A DNA stretch of 64,000 bases from Bacteroides ndongoniae (GCF_900108345.1 NZ_FNVV01000014.1:496001-560000); one strand, 5' to 3'. Shown: positions 26,676 through 36,926, counted from the stretch's first letter. Notes: generated from the letters alone by a model not told the origin. A program made the numbers and translations.

Positions 26676-27296
26676 TTACATCATTCCGCCCGTAAACAAG
26701 GTACGGTTCACAATGCTTCGCCCTAACGTCACTTCGTCGGTGTACTCCAATTCGTCGCCAACCGATATGCCTCGGGCTATGATGGACAGCTTCACATTCA
26801 TTTTCTCCAGTTTCCGGTATATGTAGAAGTTGGTGGTATCGCCTTCCATCGTCGTGCTGAGGGCCAGGATTACTTCCTTTACGCCTCCTTCGGCCACCCG
26901 TTGTACAAGGCTGTCGATTTGCAGATCGCCCGGTCCTACACCGTCCATCGGCGAAATAACCCCTCCAAGCACATGATACAGGCCGTGGAACTGCTGTGTT
27001 GCTTCCACTGCCATCACGTCGCGGATGTTTTCTACCACACACACGGTCGACGCATCGCGCTGCGGGTTGGAGCAGATGCGGCACACATCCGTGTCGGAGA
27101 TGTTGTGGCACACCTTGCAGTACTTCACCTCATGTTTCAGCGTAATGATGGCGTTGCCAAATGCCTCGACTGTGGCAGTGTCTTGCCGCAACAAGTGCAG
27201 CACCAGGCGCATGGCAGTCTTTCGGCCTATGCCGGGCAGTTTGGCAAATTCGTTTACAGCTTTCTCCAACAATGTGGAAGGGTATTGTCCGTTCAT
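26676..27296 (-). CDS. recR: Recombination mediator protein RecR
   Basis: A 206-residue protein of the RecFOR pathway that helps load RecA on gapped DNA. It has the helix-hairpin-helix start ([18 protein letters not shown]), the four-cysteine zinc finger ([16 protein letters not shown]), and the Toprim domain ([19 protein letters not shown], then [11 protein letters not shown]). Length and order of domains match RecR. A canonical promoter lies at 27339-27370. Confidence 0.96.
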   Translation of the reverse strand: MNGQYPSTLLEKAVNEFAKLPGIGRKTAMRLVLHLLRQDTATVEAFGNAIITLKHEVKYCKVCHNISDTDVCRICSNPQRDASTVCVVENIRDVMAVEATQQFHGLYHVLGGVISPMDGVGPGDLQIDSLVQRVAEGGVKEVILALSTTMEGDTTNFYIYRKLEKMNVKLSIIARGISVGDELEYTDEVTLGRSIVNRTLFTGGMM

Positions 27297-27338
27297 ATTT
27301 TCTTTTAAAAATTATCTTTTCCCTCATTTTAGAGCCTG

Positions 27339-27370
27339 CAAAGATAAGCAAAGGTGAGCGCAGAGACAAA
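27339..27370 (-). promoter_or_regulatory. Canonical Bacteroides promoter of recR
   Basis: On the minus strand TTTG at 27370-27367 is followed by exactly 20 bp and TATCTTTG at 27346-27339, the same arrangement as at lepA and wzz. The leader is about 35-40 nt. Confidence 0.8.
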
Positions 27371-27477
27371 TGAAAACCAAAGTTTTCAATTTGGCTATGC
27401 CGAACTTCCTCCTATCTCCATGAAACAAAGATAAACAGAATTCTAAATTGTAGACGAGATTTTTTTGAAATAAGTAG

Positions 27478-27485
27478 TACCTTTG
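27478..27485 (+). promoter_or_regulatory. -7 box upstream of engB
   Basis: TACCTTTG fits TAnnTTTG. The leader to the ATG at 27563 would be about 70 nt. No TTTG is found 19-21 bp upstream, so the call rests on the -7 box alone. Confidence 0.45.
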
Positions 27486-27562
27486 CACAGGAAGCGAGGC
27501 AAAATGCCGACTGGTCGGTCTCCCCTCCTCTTTCCGCCGAAAATGAAATATTAACCAACTGT

Positions 27563-28171
27563 ATGATTATGAATATTACAAGTGCAGAATTTGTCATCAG
27601 CAATACCGATGTGAAGAAATGTCCGGCAGGAAACTTTCCCGAATATGCGTTTATCGGGCGTTCCAATGTGGGAAAGTCGAGCCTGATCAATATGCTGACT
27701 GGGCGGAAAGGCCTTGCCATGACTTCCGCCACTCCCGGAAAGACGATGCTGATCAACCATTTTCTGATTAACAAGAACTGGTATATCGTCGATCTGCCCG
27801 GTTACGGCTATGCCAAACGCGGACAGAAAGGACAGGAACAGATTCAGAAGATTATCAGCAGTTATATCCTGCAGCGTGAACAAATGACCAATCTTTTTGT
27901 TCTGATTGACAGCCGTCACGAACCGCAGTCCATCGATCTTGAATTTATCGAGTGGTTGGGCGAGAACGGAATACCGTTTTCCCTCATTTTTACTAAAGCG
28001 GACAAACTGAAAGGCGGAAAGCTGGGAGCCAACATCAAACTGTACCTGAAGCGTCTGAAGGAACAGTGGGAAGAACTTCCTCCCTATTTCATCACTTCGT
28101 CCGAGGACAAGACCGGAAGAGAAGAAGTGCTGAACTACATTGAGGGCATCAACAAGGAACTGCAAAAATAA
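27563..28171 (+). CDS. engB: Ribosome biogenesis GTPase EngB (YsxC/YihA)
   Basis: A 202-residue GTPase needed for assembly of the large ribosomal subunit. The G motifs are GRSNVGKSS (G1, about 32-40), [11 protein letters not shown] (G3, about 77-87) and TKADK (G4, about 146-150), with TSSED as G5. An alternative ATG is two codons downstream. The DUF4923-like gene follows after 23 bp and may be co-transcribed. Confidence 0.95.
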   Translation: MIMNITSAEFVISNTDVKKCPAGNFPEYAFIGRSNVGKSSLINMLTGRKGLAMTSATPGKTMLINHFLINKNWYIVDLPGYGYAKRGQKGQEQIQKIISSYILQREQMTNLFVLIDSRHEPQSIDLEFIEWLGENGIPFSLIFTKADKLKGGKLGANIKLYLKRLKEQWEELPPYFITSSEDKTGREEVLNYIEGINKELQK

Positions 28172-28194
28172 CCATACCAAAAACAACGAAGCAA

Positions 28195-28791
28195 ATGAAA
28201 AAATCAGTTTTCTGGCAGCTATTTGTTGCCATGCTGCTCTTGGGCAGCAACAGTCAGGCCCAGTCGTTGAAGGACCTGTTTAATAAGGATAATGTGGAAA
28301 ATATTGTCAACACCATCACCGGAAAGAATACGGCAAGCATGGTGGGTACGTGGAGTTTTTCCGGTTCGGCCATCGAATTCGAGTCGGACAATCTGTTACA
28401 GGCAGCCGGAGGTACAGTAGCCGCAACCGCTGCTGAAAGCAAGCTGAATGAGCAACTAAACAAATTCGGCATCACCGAAGGGAAACTGGCCTTTACGTTC
28501 AATGCCGACAGTACGTTCAATGCCCGGTTGGGCACCAGAAACATGGGCGGAACTTATTCATACGACAAGTCTACCGGTAAAGTTAACCTGAAGTTTGCCA
28601 AACTTGTCGGAATAAATGCCAAGGTCAACTGTACTTCCAGCAATATGGATTTGCTTTTCAACTCGGACAAGCTGCTGGATCTGATTACTTTCCTTTCCAG
28701 TAAAAGCAGCAACACCACCCTGCAAACCATCAGCTCGCTGGCCGAAAGCTACGACGGCATGATGTTGGGATTTGCACTGAAAAAAGAATAA
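28195..28791 (+). CDS. Exported DUF4923-like (lipocalin-like) protein
   Basis: A 198-residue protein with a signal peptide (MKKSVFWQLFVAMLLLGSNSQAQ). The mature part has the WSFSGSAIEFESDNLLQAAGG, FTFNADSTFNA and GTYSYDKSTGKVNLKF segments of the DUF4923 group, small beta-rich, lipocalin-like envelope proteins of Bacteroidetes; the family assignment is from memory of its pattern. The function is unknown. It ends before a strong bidirectional hairpin at 28882-28934. Confidence 0.7.
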   Translation: MKKSVFWQLFVAMLLLGSNSQAQSLKDLFNKDNVENIVNTITGKNTASMVGTWSFSGSAIEFESDNLLQAAGGTVAATAAESKLNEQLNKFGITEGKLAFTFNADSTFNARLGTRNMGGTYSYDKSTGKVNLKFAKLVGINAKVNCTSSNMDLLFNSDKLLDLITFLSSKSSNTTLQTISSLAESYDGMMLGFALKKE

Positions 28792-28881
28792 GGATTTAGA
28801 TTTTAGGTACGGACGTTTTGTTTTCTTCACGTTTTTCTGTGTAATCCGTGGTCAAACAACGATCTTATGTTTTGATTTTCC

Positions 28882-28934
28882 AAGAGGCACTTTAGGAAGC
28901 TAATGTCCATAGTTAGTTTGCTAAAGTGCCTCTT
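28882..28934. terminator. Bidirectional terminator-like hairpin
   Basis: AAGAGGCACTTTAG (28882-28895) pairs perfectly with CTAAAGTGCCTCTT (28921-28934), and an inner GCTAA/TTAGT pairing shortens the loop. It lies between two convergent genes and could end transcripts from both sides. Confidence 0.6.
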
Positions 28935-28980
28935 TAGCTTTCCCAAAAAGGTATTTTCATCAACCGACAGAAGAAGCCTG

Positions 28981-30444
28981 TCAGAGTCCTAACGGCAAAC
29001 CGACCAAATGCCAAAGAATGAACAACAGGATCCAAGCAAACAGGATACATACGGAATAACGCCAGGTATACTTCAGCAGAGAACCATAAGTGGATTTCCG
29101 GTCATACTGTTGCATGTACGTCAGCACCAGCGGCATGTAGAACATGAAGGGGGTAATGGCATTGGTAGCGCTATCGCCAATGCGGAAGGCACACTGTGCC
29201 GTTTCGGGTGAAATACCCATCCGTGACAATACCGGAACAAAAATAAATGCCATAAAAGCCCATTTGGCTGTGGCAGACACCATGAACAGATTGACTACCG
29301 CAACAAACAGAATGAACAGAATCAGAATCCACATGCTGTCCATACGTAGGGAAGCAAGCATATCGGCACCCATAATGGCAACGCATTTGTCCAGTTGGGA
29401 ATATTCGAGGCAGGCGAACATCTGCGAGGCAAAAAACGCGATGACAAAATAAACGCCCAAAAGCTTCATCGGATACGTCAGCCCCTCGATCACATCACCG
29501 TCGGAACGATAACGACCGGAGACAAAGCCAAACACCATACCCGTAAGACCGATGCCGAACGACAGCAAAAACAGAATGCCCATGATAAAGGGAGAACGCA
29601 TCAGACTGCCGTTTACTCCACGCAGAATACCCCAGGATGAGAAAGTGGCACCCAATATGAGCAATACATACGACAGGCATGCTAGCAGAGCAATCTGCAT
29701 GGCACGCCGTTCCTTGCGCGACAGTTGCTTATAACCGCCAAATCGGATCTCGCCCGCATACGTACCCAGCAGTGGAAGCAGGTGGTGTCGTGTAATGGCA
29801 TAAATGACAGGGACGAGCAGGAAGACCGATGCGGCAAAAAAGTAATAATTACATAAAGGACCCATCTGCCCCGACGACACAAAAGCCTGGTCGGCAGCTT
29901 CTTGTGTAGTGGCCGCCAACAACGGGTCGAGGGTACTCATCACCACATTGGCACTGTAGCCACATGCCACAGAGACATAAGCCGTAATGATGCCGCCTAC
30001 CGGATGCAGACCGGCCGAATGAAACAGGGCAGCGGCAATGGGCAGCAGAATGATATAGCCGGCATCCCCTACTACATTGGAAAGAATTCCCAATACGATG
30101 ACACTGGTTATGATAAGTCCCGAATGCGTTCCTCTGCGTGCCACAAGACGGATACAGGCATCAATGAAACCGGAATGTTGTGCCACGCCTATTCCGAACA
30201 TGGCTATCATCACCATGCCCAAAGGTGCAAAACCGGTAAAGTTGGTCACAACATGTCGCAGCCACCAGCGGATTCCTTCCGGACTCAACAGGCTCTGCAC
30301 GTATATTTCTTTCCCGGTTTCGGGATGGATCACACTCAGGTCGTAGACATTGAATATCCACGACAGAAACACAACCGCCATCGTCAGTATCAGAAACATG
30401 GTGGCCGGATGCGGCATTCTCCATTTGGCTCTCATCATCGGCAT
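28981..30444 (-). CDS. AbgT family transporter
   Basis: A 487-residue inner-membrane protein with about 10-12 helices. The first periplasmic loop (SVIHPETGKEIYVQSLLSPEGIRWWLRHVVTNFTGFAPLG) and the motif LSNVVGDAGYIILLPIAAALFHSAG, followed by ACGYSANVVMSTLDPLLAATTQEAA, are characteristic of AbgT, which imports p-aminobenzoyl-glutamate or exports sulfonamides. Its start is 6 bp after the response regulator stop, so both probably share a transcript. Which activity applies here is open. Confidence 0.9.
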   Translation of the reverse strand: MPMMRAKWRMPHPATMFLILTMAVVFLSWIFNVYDLSVIHPETGKEIYVQSLLSPEGIRWWLRHVVTNFTGFAPLGMVMIAMFGIGVAQHSGFIDACIRLVARRGTHSGLIITSVIVLGILSNVVGDAGYIILLPIAAALFHSAGLHPVGGIITAYVSVACGYSANVVMSTLDPLLAATTQEAADQAFVSSGQMGPLCNYYFFAASVFLLVPVIYAITRHHLLPLLGTYAGEIRFGGYKQLSRKERRAMQIALLACLSYVLLILGATFSSWGILRGVNGSLMRSPFIMGILFLLSFGIGLTGMVFGFVSGRYRSDGDVIEGLTYPMKLLGVYFVIAFFASQMFACLEYSQLDKCVAIMGADMLASLRMDSMWILILFILFVAVVNLFMVSATAKWAFMAFIFVPVLSRMGISPETAQCAFRIGDSATNAITPFMFYMPLVLTYMQQYDRKSTYGSLLKYTWRYSVCILFAWILLFILWHLVGLPLGL

Positions 30445-30450
30445 GCTTTC

Positions 30451-31170
30451 CTATTCGTCGTCCGGTTCCAGATTGTCTATGTCGAGAATACGCAGTTCCA
30501 AAGCACGTACCACAAGCCGGGTAGCGTTCACCCCTACCCGTTCGCCGGAGGGGAACAGACGCCCTACCAGATCGTTCTGCCGTTTCTCCAGCGACTTCAC
30601 GCCGAAGGGCATTCCTTTCAGATTGGCTATCATTTCCTTCGTATAACCTAGGGCAAGATGGCGGAGGAAACGTTCGTCGTACTCGTCGATGTCGTAGTTA
30701 ATGATGGCTTCCTGACGTTTGGTGTCGTTGATGACCGAACGTTTGAAACGTTCCACAATTTTTTCCAGAATGGGATAGTTGAACACCAGTTTCTTACCAT
30801 CCATCACTGCCTGGACATCGGTTCGGGTCAGCAATTCGCCTGTCTTCAGAATGATGCCGTCGGCACCGGCATCGAGCACATCGACCCACAGTTTCTCGTT
30901 CAGTATCTCGCCTGTAAATATAAGCACATGCACGCCGGGGTAACGCTTGAATATGTTGCGGCATATCTCCACCCCGATGGTTGTAGAGCCGCCCAGTCCC
31001 AGATCCAGCAAAACCAGATCGGGGACCTGCACCTGCATCAGTGCCCAGAATTCCTGTTCGGTCATAGCCGTACCGATGACTTCCGCATCGGGAATCTCGT
31101 GACGAAAAATCTCTTCCGTCCCTTTCAGCTCCAGCTTGACATCTTCTACAATGATAACTTTAAATTTCAT
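30451..31170 (-). CDS. Response regulator with LuxR-type HTH
   Basis: A 239-residue two-component regulator. The receiver domain (1-125) has acidic E9/D10, the phosphoacceptor D56 (LVLLDLGLG), the IFTGE threonine and the ILKTGE lysine. The C-terminal part (FLRHLALGYTKEMIANLKGM, then FGVKSLEKRQNDLVGRLF) is a LuxR/GerE-like helix-turn-helix. It is 190 bp downstream of the giant sensor kinase gene on the same strand and is its likely partner. The downstream AbgT gene may be co-transcribed. Confidence 0.85.
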   Translation of the reverse strand: MKFKVIIVEDVKLELKGTEEIFRHEIPDAEVIGTAMTEQEFWALMQVQVPDLVLLDLGLGGSTTIGVEICRNIFKRYPGVHVLIFTGEILNEKLWVDVLDAGADGIILKTGELLTRTDVQAVMDGKKLVFNYPILEKIVERFKRSVINDTKRQEAIINYDIDEYDERFLRHLALGYTKEMIANLKGMPFGVKSLEKRQNDLVGRLFPSGERVGVNATRLVVRALELRILDIDNLEPDDE

Positions 31171-31359
31171 GTTTGGTATGATATTCTATGTTATAATCAG
31201 TTTGTTACTTCAATAAAATGCATTCTTGGTTGTAAAAAATCCTTTTCACATTCTGAATCGAACAACACAAAGATATTGATTTAATCCAATCTGAAGAAAG
31301 GCTTAAGGACTTTTTCATTTCGAGTACAGCAGAGTTCTTAAGAGAATTTTTAGCCTCAC

Positions 31360-34300
31360 TTATTGTCCTGCCCTCGGAATGGTGAAGTATACCGTGAAGC
31401 CTCTTTCTTCGGTATTCACCTGCGCATTGATGCGACATCCACGCAGCCCGGCAAACTCGTCGTGATCGCGGATAATCTGCTTGCATATCAGATATTCTGT
31501 TCCTTTCAGTCTGCCCTGCTCCACAGCCGACATACGCTCCAGACTGGGATAGAACAGTCTGTTCAGTTCTTCTTGAGTTCTGTCGCGTCGGGTATCTACA
31601 AAGAAGAAACGTATGAAACGACCGTCTTCGGCCGCTTCCAATCGTATCTCGCCCGACTGAGGATCGGACAGTGCTTCGTCTATCAGGTTTTCGAGCAAGA
31701 ACTGCAACTGATTAACATCGCCCAACACACAGCCGTCGAAAGGTCGGATGTGGAAAGTGATATCCGGATTCCGGTTCTTGCGTGCTTTGCGGAAGTATTT
31801 CTCCGCAGCAGTCATCAAGTCGGCAACCTTTACGGCCGAACGCCGGAAAGTAACCTCTTCCAGCTGACGCGACGCACACTGGCTGAGGATGCTGAAGATG
31901 CCTTTGTAATAATCTATCAGTTCGGCAATGGCTGTCACGGTCTCTTCTTCTTCCTTTGCCGACAGCTCTCCGGTGCGGAGTTTACCTATCAGCTGCTTGA
32001 TTTTGCTGGGGTAGTAAATTGTTTCGTGCTTGATGGTAGAAAGACAATTGTCCAACACCATATTCTGTACATGCAGCATACTGTCTTCCCACGAGGCACG
32101 CCGCGCTTCGTCCTGTGCCAGTTCGATGTCCCGGTATTTTACAGCCAGTTTCACAACAGCATTGAAAACGACGATGGCTACGTAGCGGGTTATAAGCTCC
32201 AGCAGCAAACGGTCGGCACTTTGTTCGCTACCTTCGCTCCGCTCAATGCACAGGACACCAATACAACGGTTGCTTCCAGCAGTCTCGATGGTCAAGGGGA
32301 AAACCTGAATGCCGGATTGCGACTGGTAACTTTTCTCTTCGTAACAGCTACGCATCAAAGCGGTTCTGCGCTGCTGGGCCGCCATCACGGCGTCTTTGTC
32401 CTGACTTTCGGCTGCATCTGCCATATACACATCGCCCGGACAGGAGACATACTCCAACTGATGTGAAGACTCGTCGTAGACAGCCATGCTGAGACGGTCG
32501 ATACACAGCAACTCGTTGATGGCATCAAAGGCTTCGTTCACTATCTGACGGGGGACTTCGTCCAGCCTGTCGGGATTCTTACGTACCGCATCGCTGTTGG
32601 AAGCGGCAAAAACAGCCTGATTGATTTCGAGAACCTGCTCCAGATTCCAACGGTTGACCAGACGTTTGCGGAAATATAGCACATAATATCCGGCCAGCAA
32701 AGCGATAACCAGCATGACGGCCAGCCAGATTCCTACCATTTTATTGTTGGTCGAACGTTCCAGCTGCCGGCAATAGTCTTCCAGCGACTGGTCCTCGCCC
32801 AACAGCTTGTACAGGATGGTATAGGCGTCGTTGTTGTAGCGATAAGCATCCCATTGCTTCAGAGCCAGAAACGCCACGGCCGCTTCATTGCGGATGTCAA
32901 GAATCACATGATAGTCCGAATTGAACAACTCGTTCCACCAGTCCAGTTCGGCCGGTTCTCCACTGCCCTCCAGCGTCATGGTACGTCTTGCATCGGGCGC
33001 ATACATCCGGTAATGCTTGTTCAGACACAGCATTGCCGAGTCAATGTACTGCAAAGCCCATTCGTATTGGCCGTCTACGTTGCAGTAATAAGCCGCATCG
33101 GCATAGTTGGAAGCGGAGTCGAGCAACAACTCGTAGTCGTACAGAGCCACCTGTTCCAGCGAATCCGAGACAGGAGATTCTGACGTTTGCATCTCTGCTC
33201 CTTTTCCGCAGGACGAAAGTCCAAAGGTACCTCCCAACAGCACTGCCAGCATTACCAGCACCTTGCGTACGCCTACCGGCAGGCGGAAGTAGAAGCGGCT
33301 GCCCTTTCCCGGCGTACTGTCTACCGAAAACAGGCAGACACGGAAAAGTTCGTTTGTCTTTTTATATTTTTCGATAATGCCCCGGCAGTTCATCAAACCG
33401 AAACCGCTTCCTTTGTTTTTCTGCAATGCTTCGCGATCGGTGGCCAGGTCCATGCCGATGTTCTTCGAATCGTATACTTTCTCTCCGACGATGTGAGCCA
33501 CGTCTTCTGACGATAATCCGCACCCGTTGTCTTCTACCGAGATTTCCACATAGTCCGCTTCCTGACGGGCATACACCCTGACGAAGCCTCCTGCAGGTGT
33601 ATATTTGCGGGCATTCTCGGCCAGCGTATTGATCATGAAGAGGGTCAGTGCCTTGTCGGCCTTTACCCAGGTGGTAGTAGGCTCTACTTCCAGCGTCAGC
33701 TGTTTCATTTCGAAAGCGCGGGTTCCTTTGCGTATCAGTTGGAACAAGTCGTCCAGTGCAAAGTTCTCGATGTTCAGGCTCAACGTTCCCTGACGCATCT
33801 TGATCCACAGAGCCAGAATATCATTGTACTCGTTGATGGCGGTAACCAGTTCGTCCAGGTATTCGTATTTTTCTCTTCTGACACGGCGGTCCATCTCCGA
33901 TCCGTTGCGGACAATCTTGTGCACTTCGTTGATGATGCGGTCGATATAAGGATGAATACCGTTGACAATGGCAAGGCAGGCTTTCTTCACCAGATTCTGC
34001 CGCTTGTTGCCTGCAATGTGTTGCTCGTAAATGTAGCGCTGCTTCTCCAGCCTGCGGCATTCGTCGCCCAACGAAATGGTCGTCATACCGTTATCCAACG
34101 CCCATTGCACATACGGGTTAATGACCCGAAGCATGGCCTGTTCGTCTTTCCCCACCCGGCCGGACAACACAAACTGTCCGTTCTCAATGTCGATTTCCGT
34201 CACACCGAACAAGCTTTCCATTTGCGGACGTACGGCATTCAGGATGGCATCGATAATTTCCTGTTCGGTTTGCGCATCGGCCGGAATGGCTGCCGTTATT

Positions 34301-35736
34301 TTCTGGCAGATGTCCAGCATCTGTCGCAGCCGATACAGGTGCTGTTTGTTCCTCCTTTTCGAATTACTGTTGAAGAACCAGAAGAATATCACTACTCCGA
34401 CCAAGCCCAGAATGACACTTACCAGTATCAGATTGAGCTGACGCGATTCCGTTGCCAACGCCTGATAACGGCTTTCCAATTCTTTGTCCTGACGGGTATT
34501 TTCCAGAATATCCAGATAAATGTTCCGGTTGTAGTCGGAATACTCTTTCATGCCCAGTCCTGAATACGATACACTCAGCTGTTCCCGTATCCGCGAAATC
34601 CATTCGGGCACAGTCCGTAACTTTTGTTCCATCCAGGCATGTTCGGCATAGGTATTGTCACGATAATCGGCCGCTTTCATCCAGTCCAGACTGTCGTGAC
34701 AGTTGTAGAACAAACGATGATGCCGGTTGACACACTCCAACGCCAATTTCAGAGTATCCAACGCCTCGGTATAACGGCCATGCGCATTCAGGTATTTCCC
34801 GATGGATACATAAGCACCTGCAATCTGATACAAGTCGTTATACTGGCGGAACTTCTGCAAGGCCAACTGTCCGAGCCGTAAAGGCAGCAAGCTGTCTACC
34901 GGATATCCGAACTGCTTCAAGGCATGCCCCCGACGTAACTTGAAAAGCTCGTAATCGGTGGGAGAAGCCATCAGGTTGACCAGTCCCTGTATGCCGTTGC
35001 CTTCAAAATAGACATAACCTTTCCGCGAAGCGATCCGCCACGTTTTATACAGAGCATCAAACTCCAGCAATCGCTGTGAGTCGAGGGTATCGGCTTCGCA
35101 CAGCGAGGCTGCACCTTTTATATAATAGTAATAGAGCAGTTGGCTGGTATCGGAAGCCAATTCTGCCTCCTTCAACTGTCCGATATTGTCCAGCGCTTCG
35201 GAACGCTGTTGCAAGTAGTAGTAATAGACGGCCGACACAATATAGAATTCGGAACGGGCATATTCCAGTCTGGCCCGTTCGTGGCGGTCGACAAACAGAT
35301 TGTTGTCTTCGCCAATGCGCCTCATACGCCGCAACGCACTGTTGCGATAATCGTAAAACTCCTTGTTAAGAGCCGTACGCTGGTAGATCTTCATAAATCC
35401 GATGTCGGCAATCAGCAGCTCCAGTTCGTTTTTGGTCAGGCTGTAGACTTTCCGGAAGTATCTTTCGGCTTCTTCAAAATCCATCCTCATAAAGGCACAA
35501 AAACCCAGATTATTGCAGGCTTCGGCTTCGCCGGCACGATACAGATTGACCGACTTATAAGCCTGCATGGCTGCATGACACGAAGAATCGATGTTTTTAT
35601 AGCGGAAAGCATAAGCCTGCTGGTTGAGCGAATCAATCAGTCTGAGTTCCTTGCTGGGCGCAGTACCGACACACGCCCCCACTGCTACACTGGCGCAAAG
35701 CAACGCAACAAGCCTTATGGCAGAAATAAGTTTCAT
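31360..35736 (-). CDS. Giant tandem sensor histidine kinase (two fused modules)
   Basis: A 1458-residue protein. Module 1: lipoprotein-type signal (residues 1-22, C22), TPR-like helices (30-340), membrane helix 436-455, candidate phosphoacceptor H595, and a HATPase domain with an N-box (NTLAENARKYT, 703-713), G1 (DNGCG, 736-740) and G2 (GSGFG, 776-780). Module 2 starts with what looks like a second lipoprotein signal (VLVMLAVLLGGTFGLSSC, C843), then TPR-like helices, a membrane helix (1001-1022), a GAF-like region (about 1055-1195), an H-box-like KHETIYYPSKI (H1237), and a HATPase in which an N-box (LENLIDEAL, 1348-1356) remains but G1 (VDTRRDRT) and G2 (KGTEYLICK) have lost the glycines. It resembles the DUF5112/DUF5113 proteins of Bacteroides. 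The partner is probably the regulator at 30451. Confidence 0.75.
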   Translation of the reverse strand: MKLISAIRLVALLCASVAVGACVGTAPSKELRLIDSLNQQAYAFRYKNIDSSCHAAMQAYKSVNLYRAGEAEACNNLGFCAFMRMDFEEAERYFRKVYSLTKNELELLIADIGFMKIYQRTALNKEFYDYRNSALRRMRRIGEDNNLFVDRHERARLEYARSEFYIVSAVYYYYLQQRSEALDNIGQLKEAELASDTSQLLYYYYIKGAASLCEADTLDSQRLLEFDALYKTWRIASRKGYVYFEGNGIQGLVNLMASPTDYELFKLRRGHALKQFGYPVDSLLPLRLGQLALQKFRQYNDLYQIAGAYVSIGKYLNAHGRYTEALDTLKLALECVNRHHRLFYNCHDSLDWMKAADYRDNTYAEHAWMEQKLRTVPEWISRIREQLSVSYSGLGMKEYSDYNRNIYLDILENTRQDKELESRYQALATESRQLNLILVSVILGLVGVVIFFWFFNSNSKRRNKQHLYRLRQMLDICQKITAAIPADAQTEQEIIDAILNAVRPQMESLFGVTEIDIENGQFVLSGRVGKDEQAMLRVINPYVQWALDNGMTTISLGDECRRLEKQRYIYEQHIAGNKRQNLVKKACLAIVNGIHPYIDRIINEVHKIVRNGSEMDRRVRREKYEYLDELVTAINEYNDILALWIKMRQGTLSLNIENFALDDLFQLIRKGTRAFEMKQLTLEVEPTTTWVKADKALTLFMINTLAENARKYTPAGGFVRVYARQEADYVEISVEDNGCGLSSEDVAHIVGEKVYDSKNIGMDLATDREALQKNKGSGFGLMNCRGIIEKYKKTNELFRVCLFSVDSTPGKGSRFYFRLPVGVRKVLVMLAVLLGGTFGLSSCGKGAEMQTSESPVSDSLEQVALYDYELLLDSASNYADAAYYCNVDGQYEWALQYIDSAMLCLNKHYRMYAPDARRTMTLEGSGEPAELDWWNELFNSDYHVILDIRNEAAVAFLALKQWDAYRYNNDAYTILYKLLGEDQSLEDYCRQLERSTNNKMVGIWLAVMLVIALLAGYYVLYFRKRLVNRWNLEQVLEINQAVFAASNSDAVRKNPDRLDEVPRQIVNEAFDAINELLCIDRLSMAVYDESSHQLEYVSCPGDVYMADAAESQDKDAVMAAQQRRTALMRSCYEEKSYQSQSGIQVFPLTIETAGSNRCIGVLCIERSEGSEQSADRLLLELITRYVAIVVFNAVVKLAVKYRDIELAQDEARRASWEDSMLHVQNMVLDNCLSTIKHETIYYPSKIKQLIGKLRTGELSAKEEEETVTAIAELIDYYKGIFSILSQCASRQLEEVTFRRSAVKVADLMTAAEKYFRKARKNRNPDITFHIRPFDGCVLGDVNQLQFLLENLIDEALSDPQSGEIRLEAAEDGRFIRFFFVDTRRDRTQEELNRLFYPSLERMSAVEQGRLKGTEYLICKQIIRDHDEFAGLRGCRINAQVNTEERGFTVYFTIPRAGQ

Positions 35737-35755
35737 AAAGCAAATCTACAAATTA

Positions 35756-35788
35756 AATGAAGAATGAAGAATGATGAATGAAGAATTT
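35756..35788 (+). repeat. GAAGAAT-unit repeat
   Basis: A short tract of GAAGAAT/GATGAAT units starting 20 bp upstream of the sensor kinase gene, of the same kind as the arms of the 106-bp elements near 20 kb and the tract at 45318. Confidence 0.6.
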
Positions 35789-35915
35789 ATGAAATATTTT
35801 CCTTATCTGATGCCCACAGTAACTAATTTACAGCTTCTTGAAAACTGGAAAAACAACAGTTGCCGATACAGCCCAGAGTTTTCTTTATACTTTGAGCAGA
35901 TTTTATACAATAACT

Positions 35916-35948
35916 CTTGGGTTATGTAGGGAGAATTTCATACCTTTG
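35916..35948 (+). promoter_or_regulatory. Promoter of prs
   Basis: TACCTTTG at 35941-35948 is an exact -7 box. CTTG at 35916-35919, 21 bp upstream, fits the -33 TTTG at three of four positions. The leader is about 30 nt. Confidence 0.6.
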
Positions 35949-35987
35949 CAGGTAAATTAACAAATAGGTAAATCTATTATTATAGAA

Positions 35988-36926
35988 ATGAGCGAAAAAG
36001 CACCCTTTATGGTATTCTCTGGAACAAACTCCAGATACCTGGCAGAGAAAATCTGCGCAAGCCTTGGTTGTCCTCTTGGAAACATGAACATCACCCATTT
36101 TGCCGATGGCGAGTTTGCCGTTTCCTATGAAGAATCGATCCGTGGTTCACACGTATTTCTGGTTCAGTCAACCTTCCCCAATTCCGACAACCTGATGGAA
36201 CTCCTGCTGATGATTGACGCAGCCAAACGTGCGTCGGCCAAAAGCATTGTAGCCGTTATCCCTTACTTCGGCTGGGCACGTCAGGACAGAAAGGATAAGC
36301 CCCGTGTATCTATCGGCGCCAAGTTAGTAGCCGATCTGCTTTCGGTTGCAGGTATCGACCGTCTGATCACAATGGACCTCCATGCCGACCAGATACAAGG
36401 TTTCTTCGACATTCCGGTGGATCACCTTTATGCTTCGGCTGTGTTCCTCCCTTACATCGAGTCGCTGAAATTGGAAAATCTGGTTATTGCCACTCCCGAC
36501 GTGGGTGGTTCCAAACGTGCCAGCACTTTCTCCAAATACCTGGGTGTGCCTCTGGTACTGTGCAACAAAACACGTGAAAAAGCCAATGTAGTAGCATCTA
36601 TGCAGATTATCGGTGACGTAAAGGACAAGAATGTGGTTCTGATCGACGATATCGTAGACACAGCCGGAACTATCACCAAAGCTGCCAACATCATGCTGGA
36701 TGCAGGTGCCAAGTCTGTACGTGCCATCGCCAGTCACTGTGTCATGTCCGATCCTGCTTCTTTCCGCATTCAGGAATCCGGTCTGACCGAAATGGTATTT
36801 ACCGACAGTATTCCTTATTCCAAGAAATGCGCCAAGGTTAAGCAACTGAGCATTGCCGATATGTTTGCCGAAACCATCAAACGCGTGGTAAACAACGAAT
36901 CTATCAGTTCGCAATACCTTATTTAA
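35988..36926 (+). CDS. prs: Ribose-phosphate pyrophosphokinase
   Basis: A 312-residue enzyme that makes PRPP from ribose 5-phosphate and ATP, the precursor for nucleotides, histidine and tryptophan. The ATP-binding flexible loop region YFGWARQDRKDKPRV (about 94-108), the metal-binding DLHADQIQGFF (about 125-135) and the PRPP loop VVLIDDIVDTAGTI (about 215-228) are all intact. It also feeds the xpt reaction. It stands alone with its own promoter. Confidence 0.97.
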   Translation: MSEKAPFMVFSGTNSRYLAEKICASLGCPLGNMNITHFADGEFAVSYEESIRGSHVFLVQSTFPNSDNLMELLLMIDAAKRASAKSIVAVIPYFGWARQDRKDKPRVSIGAKLVADLLSVAGIDRLITMDLHADQIQGFFDIPVDHLYASAVFLPYIESLKLENLVIATPDVGGSKRASTFSKYLGVPLVLCNKTREKANVVASMQIIGDVKDKNVVLIDDIVDTAGTITKAANIMLDAGAKSVRAIASHCVMSDPASFRIQESGLTEMVFTDSIPYSKKCAKVKQLSIADMFAETIKRVVNNESISSQYLI

